10,017 nt of DNA, from contig DAOVRZ010000145.1 in NCBI GenBank assembly GCA_030627905.1, forward strand, positions 1 through 10,017. The letters run 5' to 3'. How positions within the stretch are numbered: the stretch's first letter is position 1; the number at the start of each line of letters is the position of its first letter. This document shows positions 1 through 8,850 of this stretch, in pieces. A model generated the notes under the pieces. The model was given only the letters and a program-made list of their open reading frames with translations. It ran no database searches and was not told the DNA's origin. A program made the position numbers and the translations under genes. This stretch comes from JAGMES01 sp023128035. Lineage in GTDB: Bacteria > Bacillota > Halanaerobiia > DY22613.

Positions 1-3000
1 GAATAGTTCATCTTATCATCAACACTAATCAAATCTGGTTTGGTGTAATCAATAATCACAATATCACTGATTCCTTCACTATATAAACCATTCTTTCCAT
101 ATGCTCTTACTGCTAAATAATAAGTTGAACCATTAATTAATAAAGCCTCATATGAGTAATTTGTAGCAATACCAACATTGATCCATTCTGCATTTTCTGG
201 AATGATTGTGGTATGTAAGATCGTAACTTCATAATGATCTAACTTACTATCTGAAATATTAGTCAAACTCCAATCATACTCCAAAATATCTTTGTTAGCT
301 GTAAATAACCCATATTGATGAGTGATCACAGGAACTTCTGGCACCGAATTATCAATAGTTATCGCTTCACTATATACTTCAATCGATAATCCTGCAGCAT
401 TAGTTACTTTTAAAGTGACATAAATATTCTCCCCATCTAAAACTTCTAAATCTTTAAAGAGATATCGGTTAAATAATGTATCTGTCCACTTAAGAAGTTC
501 ATCTCCACCTCTGGAATATCCTAATTTAACTTGATAGTTAAGTCCCTGCTCTCCTTCAATTCCATAATCTAAATCTTCAGCTTGCCAGTCTATAATTATC
601 TCATCGGCAATACTATATTTAGGTACATTAAACTCAACAACTTTTGGATCTGTCGTATCAATCAATATACGTGGGCTCCAGATATCTATAAAACTTCCAT
701 CTTCTAATTCTGCTTCAGCTTTAAGATAATATCTCTCACCCTGACTAAAGGTATAAGATACTATTCCACTATAGTCTTTAGAATCTGGTGTAATAATCTC
801 CGAATAAACCTCTACTAATTCACCATCACTTTCATGATAAAGGGTGCAGTGATATTCAACAACATTCAACTCCCCACTATAACTTAACTGAATAGGTAAA
901 CTAGTTAAACTTGTAAGATATGGATTTATAGTTATCTCTGGTCTGGTAGCTAAACTTGAATCGATTATGATTGGGTTAGCGGTAACGATTCTCTCATTTC
1001 CAGCAAAATCTCGTCCACGAATAGTAATATAGTAAGTACCATCATCAAAACTTTCCTCTCCAGAATGAATCACCATCTGCTGTTCTAAAGAAGTATCAGA
1101 AAGCACAATCCAACCATCTTCATCAGCATCAGCAAAAAGCTTACTCACTTCCCTGTCATTTATTGTTCGACCGATTCCATAAGCATATTCTGCGATACCA
1201 GTAGCATCTGACATCTTCCAGACGATATTTAAATCTCTATTATTTTGCTGATAATATGGGCTATCATCCACTAAAGTTGGGTCACAACCTGCGCGAATAT
1301 AGACCAATTCTGGACTCTCTAGATCAACTATAAATTGATCACTATAGCGAAATGTTTCATTTCCAAGGCCATTAGTCGCTTTGACTACCAATTTCAATTC
1401 TGTCCCATCATCATAGTTCCAATTCTCTTTTAATTCATCCATACTCTGATACCATGTTTTTGGATTTATCTCCTCTGCAATGATAGCACCATATTCGATG
1501 GATTGCTTACCAGATTCTAAATCTTCTGCTTCACAATTAACCACAAGTTCTGCTAAATCAGTTAGATATTTTCCTCCTACTCCATCACTAAGGCCAGTTA
1601 CTTCGAAGTTAGTAAACTCCGGGCCAGTAAGATCAAGAATAATACTCTCTTCTGTTGTTTCAATAGCCTGTAAACCCACTTCATTTAAAACCTGTACATA
1701 CAGATAATATTCTACTCCAGCTTCCAATGATTTTGTGTTATATAATGTCTGGTTAAATTGATACTTATATTGTAAGTCATTCACCAAAACCAATTTTTCT
1801 GGATCAATATATACCCATTCTAAATCTGCCTCGTTTATTTCAGATACAGTAACCCCTTTAGGGATTAAACAATAATAAAAGCCTTCGAGTAAACTTTGAT
1901 CTTCTTTAAATTGAACATCAAATTGAACTGCACTTGTTTCTGATAAATAATTATCTCCTAATTGAATACCATTTATCTGAATCTCTTCAATTACAGGAGC
2001 AGTAGAATCATTTTTATAAAGATATTTTTGATTATTTGTGTTTCCTACTTCATCAATAGCTGTAATTATAAGTTCATACTCTCCATCTTTGACTAGAAGA
2101 GAATCTCCAGATTTAATCTCTCCCTCTTCTATTACGGCTGTAGGATCATCTTCTTTATTGGGAATTCTCCACATATATCTTAGTTCTCTAAGACCACTAA
2201 TATTATCTGAAGATGTAATCGTCACCTTATCAATATTCATGTACTTCTCTTCGTCTGGAGGACTAACTGAAATAGAAGGAAAACTTTTATCCATTGTAAA
2301 TGAAACTGGATTTGTATAAATAATATTTTGATTACCTTCCTGATCTAAATCATACTCATCCCATACTCCTACTTCCCAGGTATATCTCTTCCCATCTTTC
2401 AAGTTTGCTAAAGTAAAACTGGTATCCTTTGTCTCTCCATCTTTTATTGGATCAACAATAACCTTACCATTTTCAGTGATTTTATTATAATAGGTTAAAG
2501 TATCACCATCGTTATCACTGCCGCCTTTGTGAGTTAAAGTAATAGAAGTATCTTTAACATAAGAAGGCACACTCACATTAGGCAAAGATGGAGGTAAATT
2601 ATATATTTGAATTTCCACAGGCTGTGATTCAACAATTTGTCCAACCTCTCCGTTTCCTTCATACGCAGTTTTATTAAAAGTTTGTACCCAAAAACGATAC
2701 CTACCATGAGGAGCAACTTGTACATTCCAATTACCACTGGTTAAAATCTCTGAATAGATAAAACCCTCGATACCCACTTTTTCACAACGTAATCTATATG
2801 CTGAAGCATCAACTTGTTTTAAGTTAATGACAAGCATATGTTTGATAGATCCATTTTCAGTTATAATGGTCTGCTTTGCTTGATTATAAGGATCAAGGAT
2901 CTCACTCTGCTCAGGCCTTGTATACCCTACTACTGTTTGGTAAGCATTCACTCGATTGCCTGCTTTATCAAAGGTTTCAAGTGAGAAAGTAACTTTTTCA

Positions 3001-6000
3001 TCATATTGTAAGTCATCAAGATATTCTAAATCCTTTGTTTTTAACTCTAGACTTTCCTCATTTTTTGGATATACCCCAAATATCTTAGTTCGTTTTCCAT
3101 CAGTAAAATATGATTTCGTCAATGTAACCGTTACATCATATCGTAAAATATTATCATCACTCGGAAAATCACTACCGGGTTTCCATTTAAGAATCAATAA
3201 ACGATCTCCTTCTATTACTTCAATATCTTCTAAAGTAGGATTTTGCGGCGGTATTGTGTCATATATTATGGTATGCTTGCTGTCTGTATAATTTCCTAAA
3301 CTATCATAAGCTCTAAGAAATATTGTATGCTCTCCTTGATAATTACTTAGAGTATAATCATAATAATTGCGGTAAATCAAATCAATATCTTTTTCAGATT
3401 GATAAGTATCTCTAACTGTTAAGCGTACAGTTGCTCCTTTATCATATACAATATTGCCAAGTCGAATTGCAGTCTGATTTATTGCGGTTATTGGAGTGCC
3501 ACTTCTATTCTGCATAACAAATGTTGGAGTCTGAGGTCCTGTCTTCTTAACAATAAAAGTAAAGAAACTCGAATAAGATACATTTCCATCAACTTCAAAG
3601 GTATTTGTTTCAGTTACTTTTACTCGCCAAGCGTAAGTTTTCTCTTCTAAATTTTTAAATGTCGCAAAAACTTTATCATTTTCAAGTTCAGCTGGTTTAT
3701 TATCTATATTTGATAACTCTTCCTCTGTCGCATTTTCTTCTACAAATTTTGCAAAGTTTTCTTCACGAATTTTTTTCAAGAAATCACTATAGTAAAAGTC
3801 GTATTGGATATCATAAACAATTTCCTTATATTCCTCAAATGAATATACTGAACGAATAGTTTGATCTGGAGGTATTTGATTATCATCATCATCGTCACCA
3901 GAACCCGGTAGATGAGTATTCCCTCCAGTGCCAGGCAGTGATGGATCATAAATATCATCATCACCTGGGTCAGTTATAATCAAAGTACCAAAAATAATAT
4001 TTGGATCCTCAGGATCTGTTTGATTATCACCAGGATCATTATTATCATCTGAGTTATCAGGAACGTACTCTTCACCAGTCCACTCATATAAAGTAGCTAT
4101 GGTGTTATTATCATATTCAAAACGAATCTTTTCATCTAGATAATCTGGATATAACCCATTAAATATCTCCAAACATAACACATTAAACTCAGTATTATCT
4201 GCTAAATCATCAACTGTTTGCGGCAACTCTCCCAACAGTTCATAAAGTTCAATAACATATGCTAATTGATCTCCTTCATAATCCTCAACAGTGGTTGCTT
4301 TTAGTATTATTTCATCTTGACTTCCAGGTTTCACTGTTATATCTAACTCAGGAGAAACTAGCATTGGTTTTTCTGGTCTAGCATTGGGAACTTTCACATC
4401 TTCATTGGTTTCACAATAGTTCAACCCAGCCCAATCTTTCCTCTCTCCATTTGCAGTAGCTACCTGAAATTTATATTTGCTAAAACGCTCGATAGATACG
4501 TCTGTTATCTTATAACTAATCAAAGAACTATTATAATTGCTTCCCTCAATCCAATTCTCGGTCAGATAAACTTCTTCATAACCATTTTGTTGTTTATTAA
4601 ACTTAAAAATTTTAATTTTATAAGCATCTGAATGATTATGTACAAAAGTTACCTCTGGAACATACCCACCCTTACCATCTTCAATAAACTCTACTTTTTG
4701 AATTTTAGTCTCTGCTGCTGGTGTAACATATTCACCATCAAGTATCGAACTATTTCCTGCCTCATCTAGAGCTACAACTCTTATTTTATACTTTTGGTTA
4801 GGCATTAAATTCTCTATCTTTGCTTCATCTTCAAATATCAACTCTGAATTTACCTTAATAAAGTTCTCATCAAAATCTCTAGCTAGCATTACTTCATATT
4901 TGATCTCAGTATAATTTTCTATAACATTTCCCCACTCTACTTTTACTCCATAGTTTTCAAGAGGTATATAATTTAACTCAGTACTTTCAAATTTGGGGGC
5001 TGTTTTATCAAGAATAAAAGACTGACTTTCACTCCAATCAGACCAGAGTCCACCGTTCGATACAGCAACTTTAAAATACCATTCACCTTCTTCATCTAGT
5101 TGCTCTTTTAGTAAAATACCATCTTTCTCTAGATCAAATGCAGTATGACCACTTTCTATATCAAAATATAAACAATCTTCTTTCTCAGTAAAATCATTAC
5201 CTACATTAAGACTATCCAGCGACCTACTAAAGACTATCTTATATTCCTTCTGTATTTCCTGATCTGTGTAATTATTAATATCAATATTATTGTACATAAT
5301 TTCCCATGACAAGTTTGGAAATTCAGAATAATATCTATCAAATTTATCTTCTTCAGAGAATATAGTTATTGGTTTTTGAAAATATGTAATCTTTGCTGTT
5401 GAAGACCCATAAATAATTTTGAAAGGGACCCATCCATTACCAACACTATGGATAATTGAATAAGTTAAACCTTTACTGACTTCTAAAGATTTAGTTACAT
5501 CATTTCTTTTTGAAGATATAATGCTATTCCATAATACTTCATTCATAAGTGTTTTATGACCATCACTTATTGTAAAGCGATCTGCTGCATAGGAAGTTGT
5601 CATTGCAGGCATATATTGATGAAGCTCCACAGTAATCGTCTGATCTCCATCAAAAGTAAATTCATAAGGTCTGTGTTGAAGTGATATAGTAGGATCAATA
5701 GTAACAGGAAAGACACGTTCTTTAGAATTAAACCATTCTTGATCAATCTGATATGTTAGAATAAGCTCCTGACCATTAAGCTCATAATCTTTTGAAACTG
5801 CTTCAAAAGAAGGATTCGTATTCACCATATCATAAACAAAAGGATCAGGTACAAAAAAGCTAACTTCTCCATCATTTACAGTAATATTTAAACCGTTTTC
5901 AACCTCAGTCACCACTGCTTTATCAGGTAAGAGATAACGAAACTTATATTGAGTCGAGGCCTTATTACTGTAAAGTATTATTTTTTCTTTTACATGATCT

Positions 6001-6509
6001 TCCCCTATCTCATAGATTAAATCTGCATGCTCCCAAACTTTCTCATAACTCACTACATCTTCATAAATAGACCCACTTACTGGTTTATCAACATCCATCG
6101 GTTGAACTCTGATAGAATGATCTTGATATGTAAAAAGAAAACCCTCCTCGCTATCACCAAAATTACATTGATAAGAAGCTTTAATTACTTGATATGAAGT
6201 TTCATCTTTTTCACCTATTGTCTGAATCGTAGGTGAAATCGCTGCAAATAACCCCTTTTCCTCTTGATAAAATAAGGGTTTACTGCTGATCTCCAAAGTT
6301 GTACTTCCATCAGAATTTAGAAATGTTCGTGAATATTCCGTCCTTTCACTAACCAACTCCGTCTGTTCAATAGGTTCAGAATCAATTTTAGAAGCCTCTT
6401 CTTTTGAAGTCTCTTCAGAAACTCCAGCAAAAACTGTACCTCCACCAAACGTACACAGTAAGATCATTAAAACCAAACCAACTCGTAATATCCTGGTGAT
6501 CATCTTCAT
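1..6509 (-). CDS. Giant secreted multidomain protein (WapA/RHS-like N-terminus plus fibronectin-III/Ig-like modules), 3' end outside window
   Basis: A single frame stays open for about 2,169 codons and leaves the window without a stop. Residues 1-28 are a signal peptide: basic MKMITRILR, a hydrophobic core, then TVFA before GVSEE. Residues about 40-272 match my recollection of the N-terminal module of WapA/RHS-type secreted proteins: TFLNSDGS near the start, VKEKIIL near 173, FVPDPFVYD, and the closing FPVTIDPT at 264-271. From about 375 onward there are repeated beta-sandwich modules of about 90-120 residues. Many are introduced by D-x-(T/S)-x-P strings (DKTAPKF near 500, DTIPPQNP near 1085, DSTAPVIEE near 1503, DLTGPEF near 1627, DTTDPKVV near 1953, DYTKPDL near 2154) and contain Y-x-(F/V)-x-V-x-A-x-(D/N)-x-x-G-N strands, typical of FN3/Ig-like folds. 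An Asp-rich linker lies at 815-878. Few cysteines. No catalytic motif or RHS/YD repeat is visible. It is probably an exported surface protein, adhesin or toxin-delivery stalk; the missing C-terminus would decide. Confidence 0.85.
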   Translation of the reverse strand, partial: MKMITRILRVGLVLMILLCTFGGGTVFAGVSEETSKEEASKIDSEPIEQTELVSERTEYSRTFLNSDGSTTLEISSKPLFYQEEKGLFAAISPTIQTIGEKDETSYQVIKASYQCNFGDSEEGFLFTYQDHSIRVQPMDVDKPVSGSIYEDVVSYEKVWEHADLIYEIGEDHVKEKIILYSNKASTQYKFRYLLPDKAVVTEVENGLNITVNDGEVSFFVPDPFVYDMVNTNPSFEAVSKDYELNGQELILTYQIDQEWFNSKERVFPVTIDPTISLQHRPYEFTFDGDQTITVELHQYMPAMTTSYAADRFTISDGHKTLMNEVLWNSIISSKRNDVTKSLEVSKGLTYSIIHSVGNGWVPFKIIYGSSTAKITYFQKPITIFSEEDKFDRYYSEFPNLSWEIMYNNIDINNYTDQEIQKEYKIVFSRSLDSLNVGNDFTEKEDCLYFDIESGHTAFDLEKDGILLKEQLDEEGEWYFKVAVSNGGLWSDWSESQSFILDKTAPKFESTELNYIPLENYGVKVEWGNVIENYTEIKYEVMLARDFDENFIKVNSELIFEDEAKIENLMPNQKYKIRVVALDEAGNSSILDGEYVTPAAETKIQKVEFIEDGKGGYVPEVTFVHNHSDAYKIKIFKFNKQQNGYEEVYLTENWIEGSNYNSSLISYKITDVSIERFSKYKFQVATANGERKDWAGLNYCETNEDVKVPNARPEKPMLVSPELDITVKPGSQDEIILKATTVEDYEGDQLAYVIELYELLGELPQTVDDLADNTEFNVLCLEIFNGLYPDYLDEKIRFEYDNNTIATLYEWTGEEYVPDNSDDNNDPGDNQTDPEDPNIIFGTLIITDPGDDDIYDPSLPGTGGNTHLPGSGDDDDDNQIPPDQTIRSVYSFEEYKEIVYDIQYDFYYSDFLKKIREENFAKFVEENATEEELSNIDNKPAELENDKVFATFKNLEEKTYAWRVKVTETNTFEVDGNVSYSSFFTFIVKKTGPQTPTFVMQNRSGTPITAINQTAIRLGNIVYDKGATVRLTVRDTYQSEKDIDLIYRNYYDYTLSNYQGEHTIFLRAYDSLGNYTDSKHTIIYDTIPPQNPTLEDIEVIEGDRLLILKWKPGSDFPSDDNILRYDVTVTLTKSYFTDGKRTKIFGVYPKNEESLELKTKDLEYLDDLQYDEKVTFSLETFDKAGNRVNAYQTVVGYTRPEQSEILDPYNQAKQTIITENGSIKHMLVINLKQVDASAYRLRCEKVGIEGFIYSEILTSGNWNVQVAPHGRYRFWVQTFNKTAYEGNGEVGQIVESQPVEIQIYNLPPSLPNVSVPSYVKDTSITLTHKGGSDNDGDTLTYYNKITENGKVIVDPIKDGETKDTSFTLANLKDGKRYTWEVGVWDEYDLDQEGNQNIIYTNPVSFTMDKSFPSISVSPPDEEKYMNIDKVTITSSDNISGLRELRYMWRIPNKEDDPTAVIEEGEIKSGDSLLVKDGEYELIITAIDEVGNTNNQKYLYKNDSTAPVIEEIQINGIQLGDNYLSETSAVQFDVQFKEDQSLLEGFYYCLIPKGVTVSEINEADLEWVYIDPEKLVLVNDLQYKYQFNQTLYNTKSLEAGVEYYLYVQVLNEVGLQAIETTEESIILDLTGPEFTNFEVTGLSDGVGGKYLTDLAELVVNCEAEDLESGKQSIEYGAIIAEEINPKTWYQSMDELKENWNYDDGTELKLVVKATNGLGNETFRYSDQFIVDLESPELVYIRAGCDPTLVDDSPYYQQNNRDLNIVWKMSDATGIAEYAYGIGRTINDREVSKLFADADEDGWIVLSDTSLEQQMVIHSGEESFDDGTYYITIRGRDFAGNERIVTANPIIIDSSLATRPEITINPYLTSLTSLPIQLSYSGELNVVEYHCTLYHESDGELVEVYSEIITPDSKDYSGIVSYTFSQGERYYLKAEAELEDGSFIDIWSPRILIDTTDPKVVEFNVPKYSIADEIIIDWQAEDLDYGIEGEQGLNYQVKLGYSRGGDELLKWTDTLFNRYLFKDLEVLDGENIYVTLKVTNAAGLSIEVYSEAITIDNSVPEVPVITHQYGLFTANKDILEYDWSLTNISDSKLDHYEVTILHTTIIPENAEWINVGIATNYSYEALLINGSTYYLAVRAYGKNGLYSEGISDIVIIDYTKPDLISVDDKMNY

Positions 6510-6511
6510 AA

Positions 6512-6519
6512 CCCCTTTT
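6512..6519 (-). promoter_or_regulatory. Ribosome binding site of the giant gene; favours the second ATG
   Basis: The minus strand reads AAAAGGGG, then TT, then ATGAAGATG. The G run is only 2 bases from the ATG at 6509 but 8 bases from the in-frame ATG at 6503. Normal Shine-Dalgarno spacing therefore favours 6503, giving MITRILR as the N-terminus and a signal peptide two residues shorter. I saw no convincing -35/-10 pair in the AT-rich stretch upstream. Confidence 0.5.
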
Positions 6520-6656
6520 CCATATTTAATTCCATTTTATAAATTTGTTAGGTATATTACTATATTTCGATTTTTTCCTTACAAAATCCTTTTATATGTC
6601 CAATTTTTAGAAGAGAAATTTTTCAGAAAAGAAATCTTCCTGCCCTTATCTTAGAT

Positions 6657-6697
6657 ACAAAAAGACTGCTGGCATCTATACATTGCCAACAGTCTTT
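6657..6697 (-). terminator. Intrinsic terminator downstream of the ATPase-like gene
   Basis: The arms 6661-6674 and 6684-6697 form a 14-bp stem with a 9-base loop. The single imperfect pair is a G-U wobble when read as minus-strand RNA but a C-A mismatch on the plus strand. The minus-strand transcript then runs into TTTTT (6663-6659). Both points say it works on the minus strand. It would stop transcripts from the 6885-8578 gene before they enter the giant gene at 6509, so the two are probably separate transcription units. Confidence 0.75.
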
Positions 6698-6758
6698 GAT
6701 ATGCTAAGTGAAATAACTCAATTGCAATTTTTAAGATATCGAGTATTTCAATTCCTTA

Positions 6759-6890
6759 ATAGGAAGTATGTTTATTGTTACATTACCCCTCATAAACCAT
6801 TGATATTACTGGGCTCAAAATCAATTTCCCACACCAGACTGGGGTTTTTGCCGTCTCATGCTGGTGTGGGATTTTGCTTTCATCTCAGCA
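6759..6890 (-). repeat. 3' hairpin module, copy 1 (TCCCACACCAG stem)
   Basis: The arms TCCCACACCAG (6827-6837) and CTGGTGTGGGA (6861-6871) pair perfectly over 11 bp around a 23-base loop. The hairpin starts 13 bases after the ancestral stop codon of the ATPase-like gene (6885-6887). A related copy lies at 8764-8850: same stem core, same 23-base loop length, similar outer flank (minus-strand GAGATGAAA), and a similar block on the other side (plus-strand 6763-6781, GAAGTATGTTTATTGTTAC). It could be a terminator, an mRNA-stabilising 3' structure or a dispersed repeat. Confidence 0.6.
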
Positions 6891-7042
6891 ACTAATTAAC
6901 ACGTACTCATCTTTCCCGATAAAAATAATCAAAACACTCTTCAAATTTTGCTTTCCTCTAAATCGCTCACTTGCAGTATATCTCTTTAACTGTACTAAAC
7001 CTTCTACTTTTACCTGTTCTAGCAAACCAATTTCACTTTTTT
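6885..7042 (-). pseudogene. Out-of-frame C-terminal segment of the ATPase-like/PDDEXK_9 gene
   Basis: Reading in the next frame from the A run gives SEIGLLEQVKVEGLVQLKRY followed by TASERFRGKQNLKSVLIIF and IGKDEYVLISC, then a TGA at 6887-6885. This is the expected end of the nuclease domain: a helix with E..Q.KRY followed by a K-N-L-x-x-V-x-I-x-F strand. Adding one A to the six-A run (minus strand, 7042-7037) joins it directly to LKK of the upstream frame. An ATG at 7067 lies in this frame but upstream of the junction, so the segment is not an independent gene. Confidence 0.8.
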
Positions 7043-8578
7043 CAAATATTTTAGTTCCCACAGCCATTCATACTTAATATCTTGAAAACGAAAATCTTTT
7101 TCTAGATATATATCAATATAACCGTTCTCTACTTCTCTTTCACTAATAGGATTATAAACTTCTGCAACTGCAAGCAGACTCCTTAATATAATCTTTAAAT
7201 TTTTCTCATTAAATCGCATTAGGTCACGATTAGATAACTTTTGTAATATCTGTTCACTAGTAAATTCAAGGAATGGCTTAATATCTCCAGCATAAGCCAT
7301 CTCTTCTATTGATTCTTCCAATGCCGTCCTATTATATGTTAAATGGTAGGTTTCCCCCAATTTTTTCTCGAAGTATTCCCAATAAACCATTTTAATTGCA
7401 TAATTTGGTATCTTTAATTCGTACCGTTTTCTTACCTTTTTTTCAATCGTCAAAAGACCCATATAAAATAAAAGAGAAACAAAATAATCGTCATCATACA
7501 TCATTTCAAAAGAAAATTTAGTAACTATCTTTGCCGTAATTCTTTCAGTTTCAATAATCTGCTCTACAATCTCACGATTTTTCTGATTCGCGATCAGACG
7601 ATTTAATCTACCATAGTCTGTTTTTACATTATCATCAATTAACTGATCCGGATACTCCCCTATAAGTTGCCATTGGCCTAAAAAATAGAGAATCATATCC
7701 GGATTATAAACTCTAGATTTACCACTATTATTGAAAAGATATCCATTATAATATTTTCTTAACTCTGTCATAATATCATCTTGATCATTAACCCATGAAA
7801 GTTTAGCGAAAATGTTCTTTACTTCTGCTTCAGTGAATCCCAACATCTCATTCGTCTGTGGAATCATAGTAATATTTGAAGATATATTAAACCCACTGGT
7901 CATATCATCTAACATAATAGGCGCAATTCCTGTAATAAAAATTTTGTCAATTACTTTCTCGGTGCCAATTTTTATGTTCTCATAAAAATCACGAACAAAA
8001 CCACTGGCACGAATAAGTTCTCTATAATAATCCCCATCTCCCATAGCAATAATATCATTTGCAAAATGATCATATTCATCAATAATCAAATAAATTTTAT
8101 AATTCGTAGTAGCTACCTCATTATATAAGATATCTAACATTTTTCTAATACTACGTGCTTTCTCGATTTTTAAAATAATTTTAGCTGTATTTAAAAAATA
8201 CATATTATAATACGTAAAAAATCTAATCAAACTACCTACTATGCTATCTTCAAATGATTCCAGTAATTCATTATAGGTAGTTGTATTCAAACCAGAAAAA
8301 TTAAATTTTAAAACAAAGTATGAGTTCTTTCTTTTGGTAGATTTCTTTCCAATATATAAGTCAGCAAATAATTTATCAAACTCTTCTTTTCTTTCTAAAT
8401 CATAATAATGCTCTAAAACTGATAAAAAAAGAGACTTTCCAAATCTTCTTGGACGAATGAAAAACAAATAGTCTGTATTTAAATCTTCTAAAACCTCAAT
8501 ATATTTAGTCTTATCTATATACAATAAGTTTTCTTCTCTAATCTTTTCAAAATCAGTGATACCATATGGAATCTTCAT
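7019..8578 (-). CDS. AAA-ATPase-like protein with C-terminal PD-(D/E)XK nuclease domain (PDDEXK_9/DUF1703 type), C-terminus frameshifted
   Basis: 519 codons as it stands, about 564 if the frameshift at 7037-7042 is corrected. Residues 1-260 form the AAA-ATPase-like domain: opening IPYGITDFEKIREEN and IDKTKYIE, Walker-A-like RPRRFGKSLFL (42-52), Walker-B-like YLIIDEYDHFAND (163-175), and the family signature FITGIAPIMLDDMTSGFN (214-231). SLLFYMGLLTIEKK and ELKIPNYAIK lie in the middle region. The C-terminal nuclease domain shows D489 in GYIDIYL and E508-x-K510 in WELKYLKK, the PD-(D/E)XK core. The frame then changes, and four residues of nonsense (VKLVC tail) replace the expected EQVKVEGLVQLKRY helix. 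The start is supported by GGTGGG six bases before the ATG. Members are common as multicopy genes in anaerobic Firmicutes and Bacteroidetes; their biological role is not settled, and mobile-element or defence functions have been suggested. A monocistronic unit fits the flanking gaps. Confidence 0.85.
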   Translation of the reverse strand: MKIPYGITDFEKIREENLLYIDKTKYIEVLEDLNTDYLFFIRPRRFGKSLFLSVLEHYYDLERKEEFDKLFADLYIGKKSTKRKNSYFVLKFNFSGLNTTTYNELLESFEDSIVGSLIRFFTYYNMYFLNTAKIILKIEKARSIRKMLDILYNEVATTNYKIYLIIDEYDHFANDIIAMGDGDYYRELIRASGFVRDFYENIKIGTEKVIDKIFITGIAPIMLDDMTSGFNISSNITMIPQTNEMLGFTEAEVKNIFAKLSWVNDQDDIMTELRKYYNGYLFNNSGKSRVYNPDMILYFLGQWQLIGEYPDQLIDDNVKTDYGRLNRLIANQKNREIVEQIIETERITAKIVTKFSFEMMYDDDYFVSLLFYMGLLTIEKKVRKRYELKIPNYAIKMVYWEYFEKKLGETYHLTYNRTALEESIEEMAYAGDIKPFLEFTSEQILQKLSNRDLMRFNEKNLKIILRSLLAVAEVYNPISEREVENGYIDIYLEKDFRFQDIKYEWLWELKYLKKVKLVC

Positions 8579-8584
8579 TATTTA

Positions 8585-8593
8585 CCCACCTTT
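8585..8593 (-). promoter_or_regulatory. Ribosome binding site of the ATPase-like gene
   Basis: The minus strand reads AAAGGTGGG, then TAAATA, then ATG. Strong purine-rich complementarity to the 16S tail at 6-base spacing fixes the start at 8578. Confidence 0.65.
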
Positions 8594-8681
8594 CAGCTAA
8601 CTTTATGCAAAACAACCTTTGGTATCTTTCTGACAATAAAGTATCAGCAAGTATCTATTTTTTGAATCACCATATAGATAT

Positions 8682-8717
8682 GCCTTCCAACTACTTGTAA
8701 AGATAGTATTGGAAGGC
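8682..8717. repeat. Hairpin, possible terminator
   Basis: GCCTTCCAA (8682-8690) pairs perfectly with TTGGAAGGC (8709-8717). The stem continues as TACT/AGTA (8692-8695 with 8705-8708) once one C is bulged out. On the plus strand it is followed by TTTGTACTTT and on the minus strand by ATATC, so neither side has a clean U tract. By position it matches the terminator at 6657-6697: each lies beyond a copy of the CCCACACCA hairpin on the minus strand. Terminator function is likely but unproven. Confidence 0.45.
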
Positions 8718-8763
8718 TTTGTACTTTATAAACATTATGTAGCTTAAAATAATAATCCTTTAT

Positions 8764-8850
8764 AGAAATATGTTTGTTATTACTCTAATTCTCACACCAG
8801 ACAGACTATTTAAACTTTTAAGTGGTGTGGGAAATTGTTTTCATCTCTAC
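8764..8850 (-). repeat. 3' hairpin module, copy 2
   Basis: The arms 8790-8799 (TCTCACACCA) and 8823-8832 (TGGTGTGGGA) form a 10-bp stem with one imperfect pair. The loop is 23 bases, as in copy 1. The flank on the gene side (plus strand AAATTGTTTTCATCTCTACA) matches copy 1 at about 15 of 20 positions. On the other side GAAATATGTTTGTTATTAC matches about 16 of 19. It lies downstream of the Rpn-like gene, as copy 1 lies downstream of the ATPase-like gene. Confidence 0.6.

Larger units (their letters stand above)
6510..6884. other. Intergenic region between giant gene and ATPase-like gene
   Basis: This stretch of 375 bases has no supportable gene. It holds, in minus-strand order, the 11-bp hairpin just after the ancestral stop of the ATPase-like gene, a spacer, an intrinsic terminator, and about 150 very AT-rich bases leading to the giant gene. 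The giant gene's promoter is presumably in 6520-6655, but no clear sigma-A hexamer pair can be picked out. The short plus-strand reading frames here only span the hairpins and have no ribosome binding site. Confidence 0.6.

Noticed and set aside
1480..3859. Several plus-strand ORFs of 66-111 codons and a minus-strand ORF at 3776-3964
   Set aside because: All lie inside the continuous minus-strand frame of the giant gene. Their products are low-complexity (Ser/Thr/Leu/Ile/Tyr-rich), as expected for antisense or off-frame reading, and none shows a ribosome binding site or a recognisable motif.
6449..6458. Lipobox in the giant protein (ILLC, Cys19)
   Set aside because: The position before the Cys is Leu rather than Gly, Ala or Ser, and a good signal peptidase I site (TVFA, cut after residue 28) follows.
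6683..7077. Plus-strand ORFs at 6683-6895 and 6874-7077
   Set aside because: They run through the terminator and the CCCACACCA hairpin or antisense to the C-terminal end of the ATPase-like gene. No supporting signals were seen.
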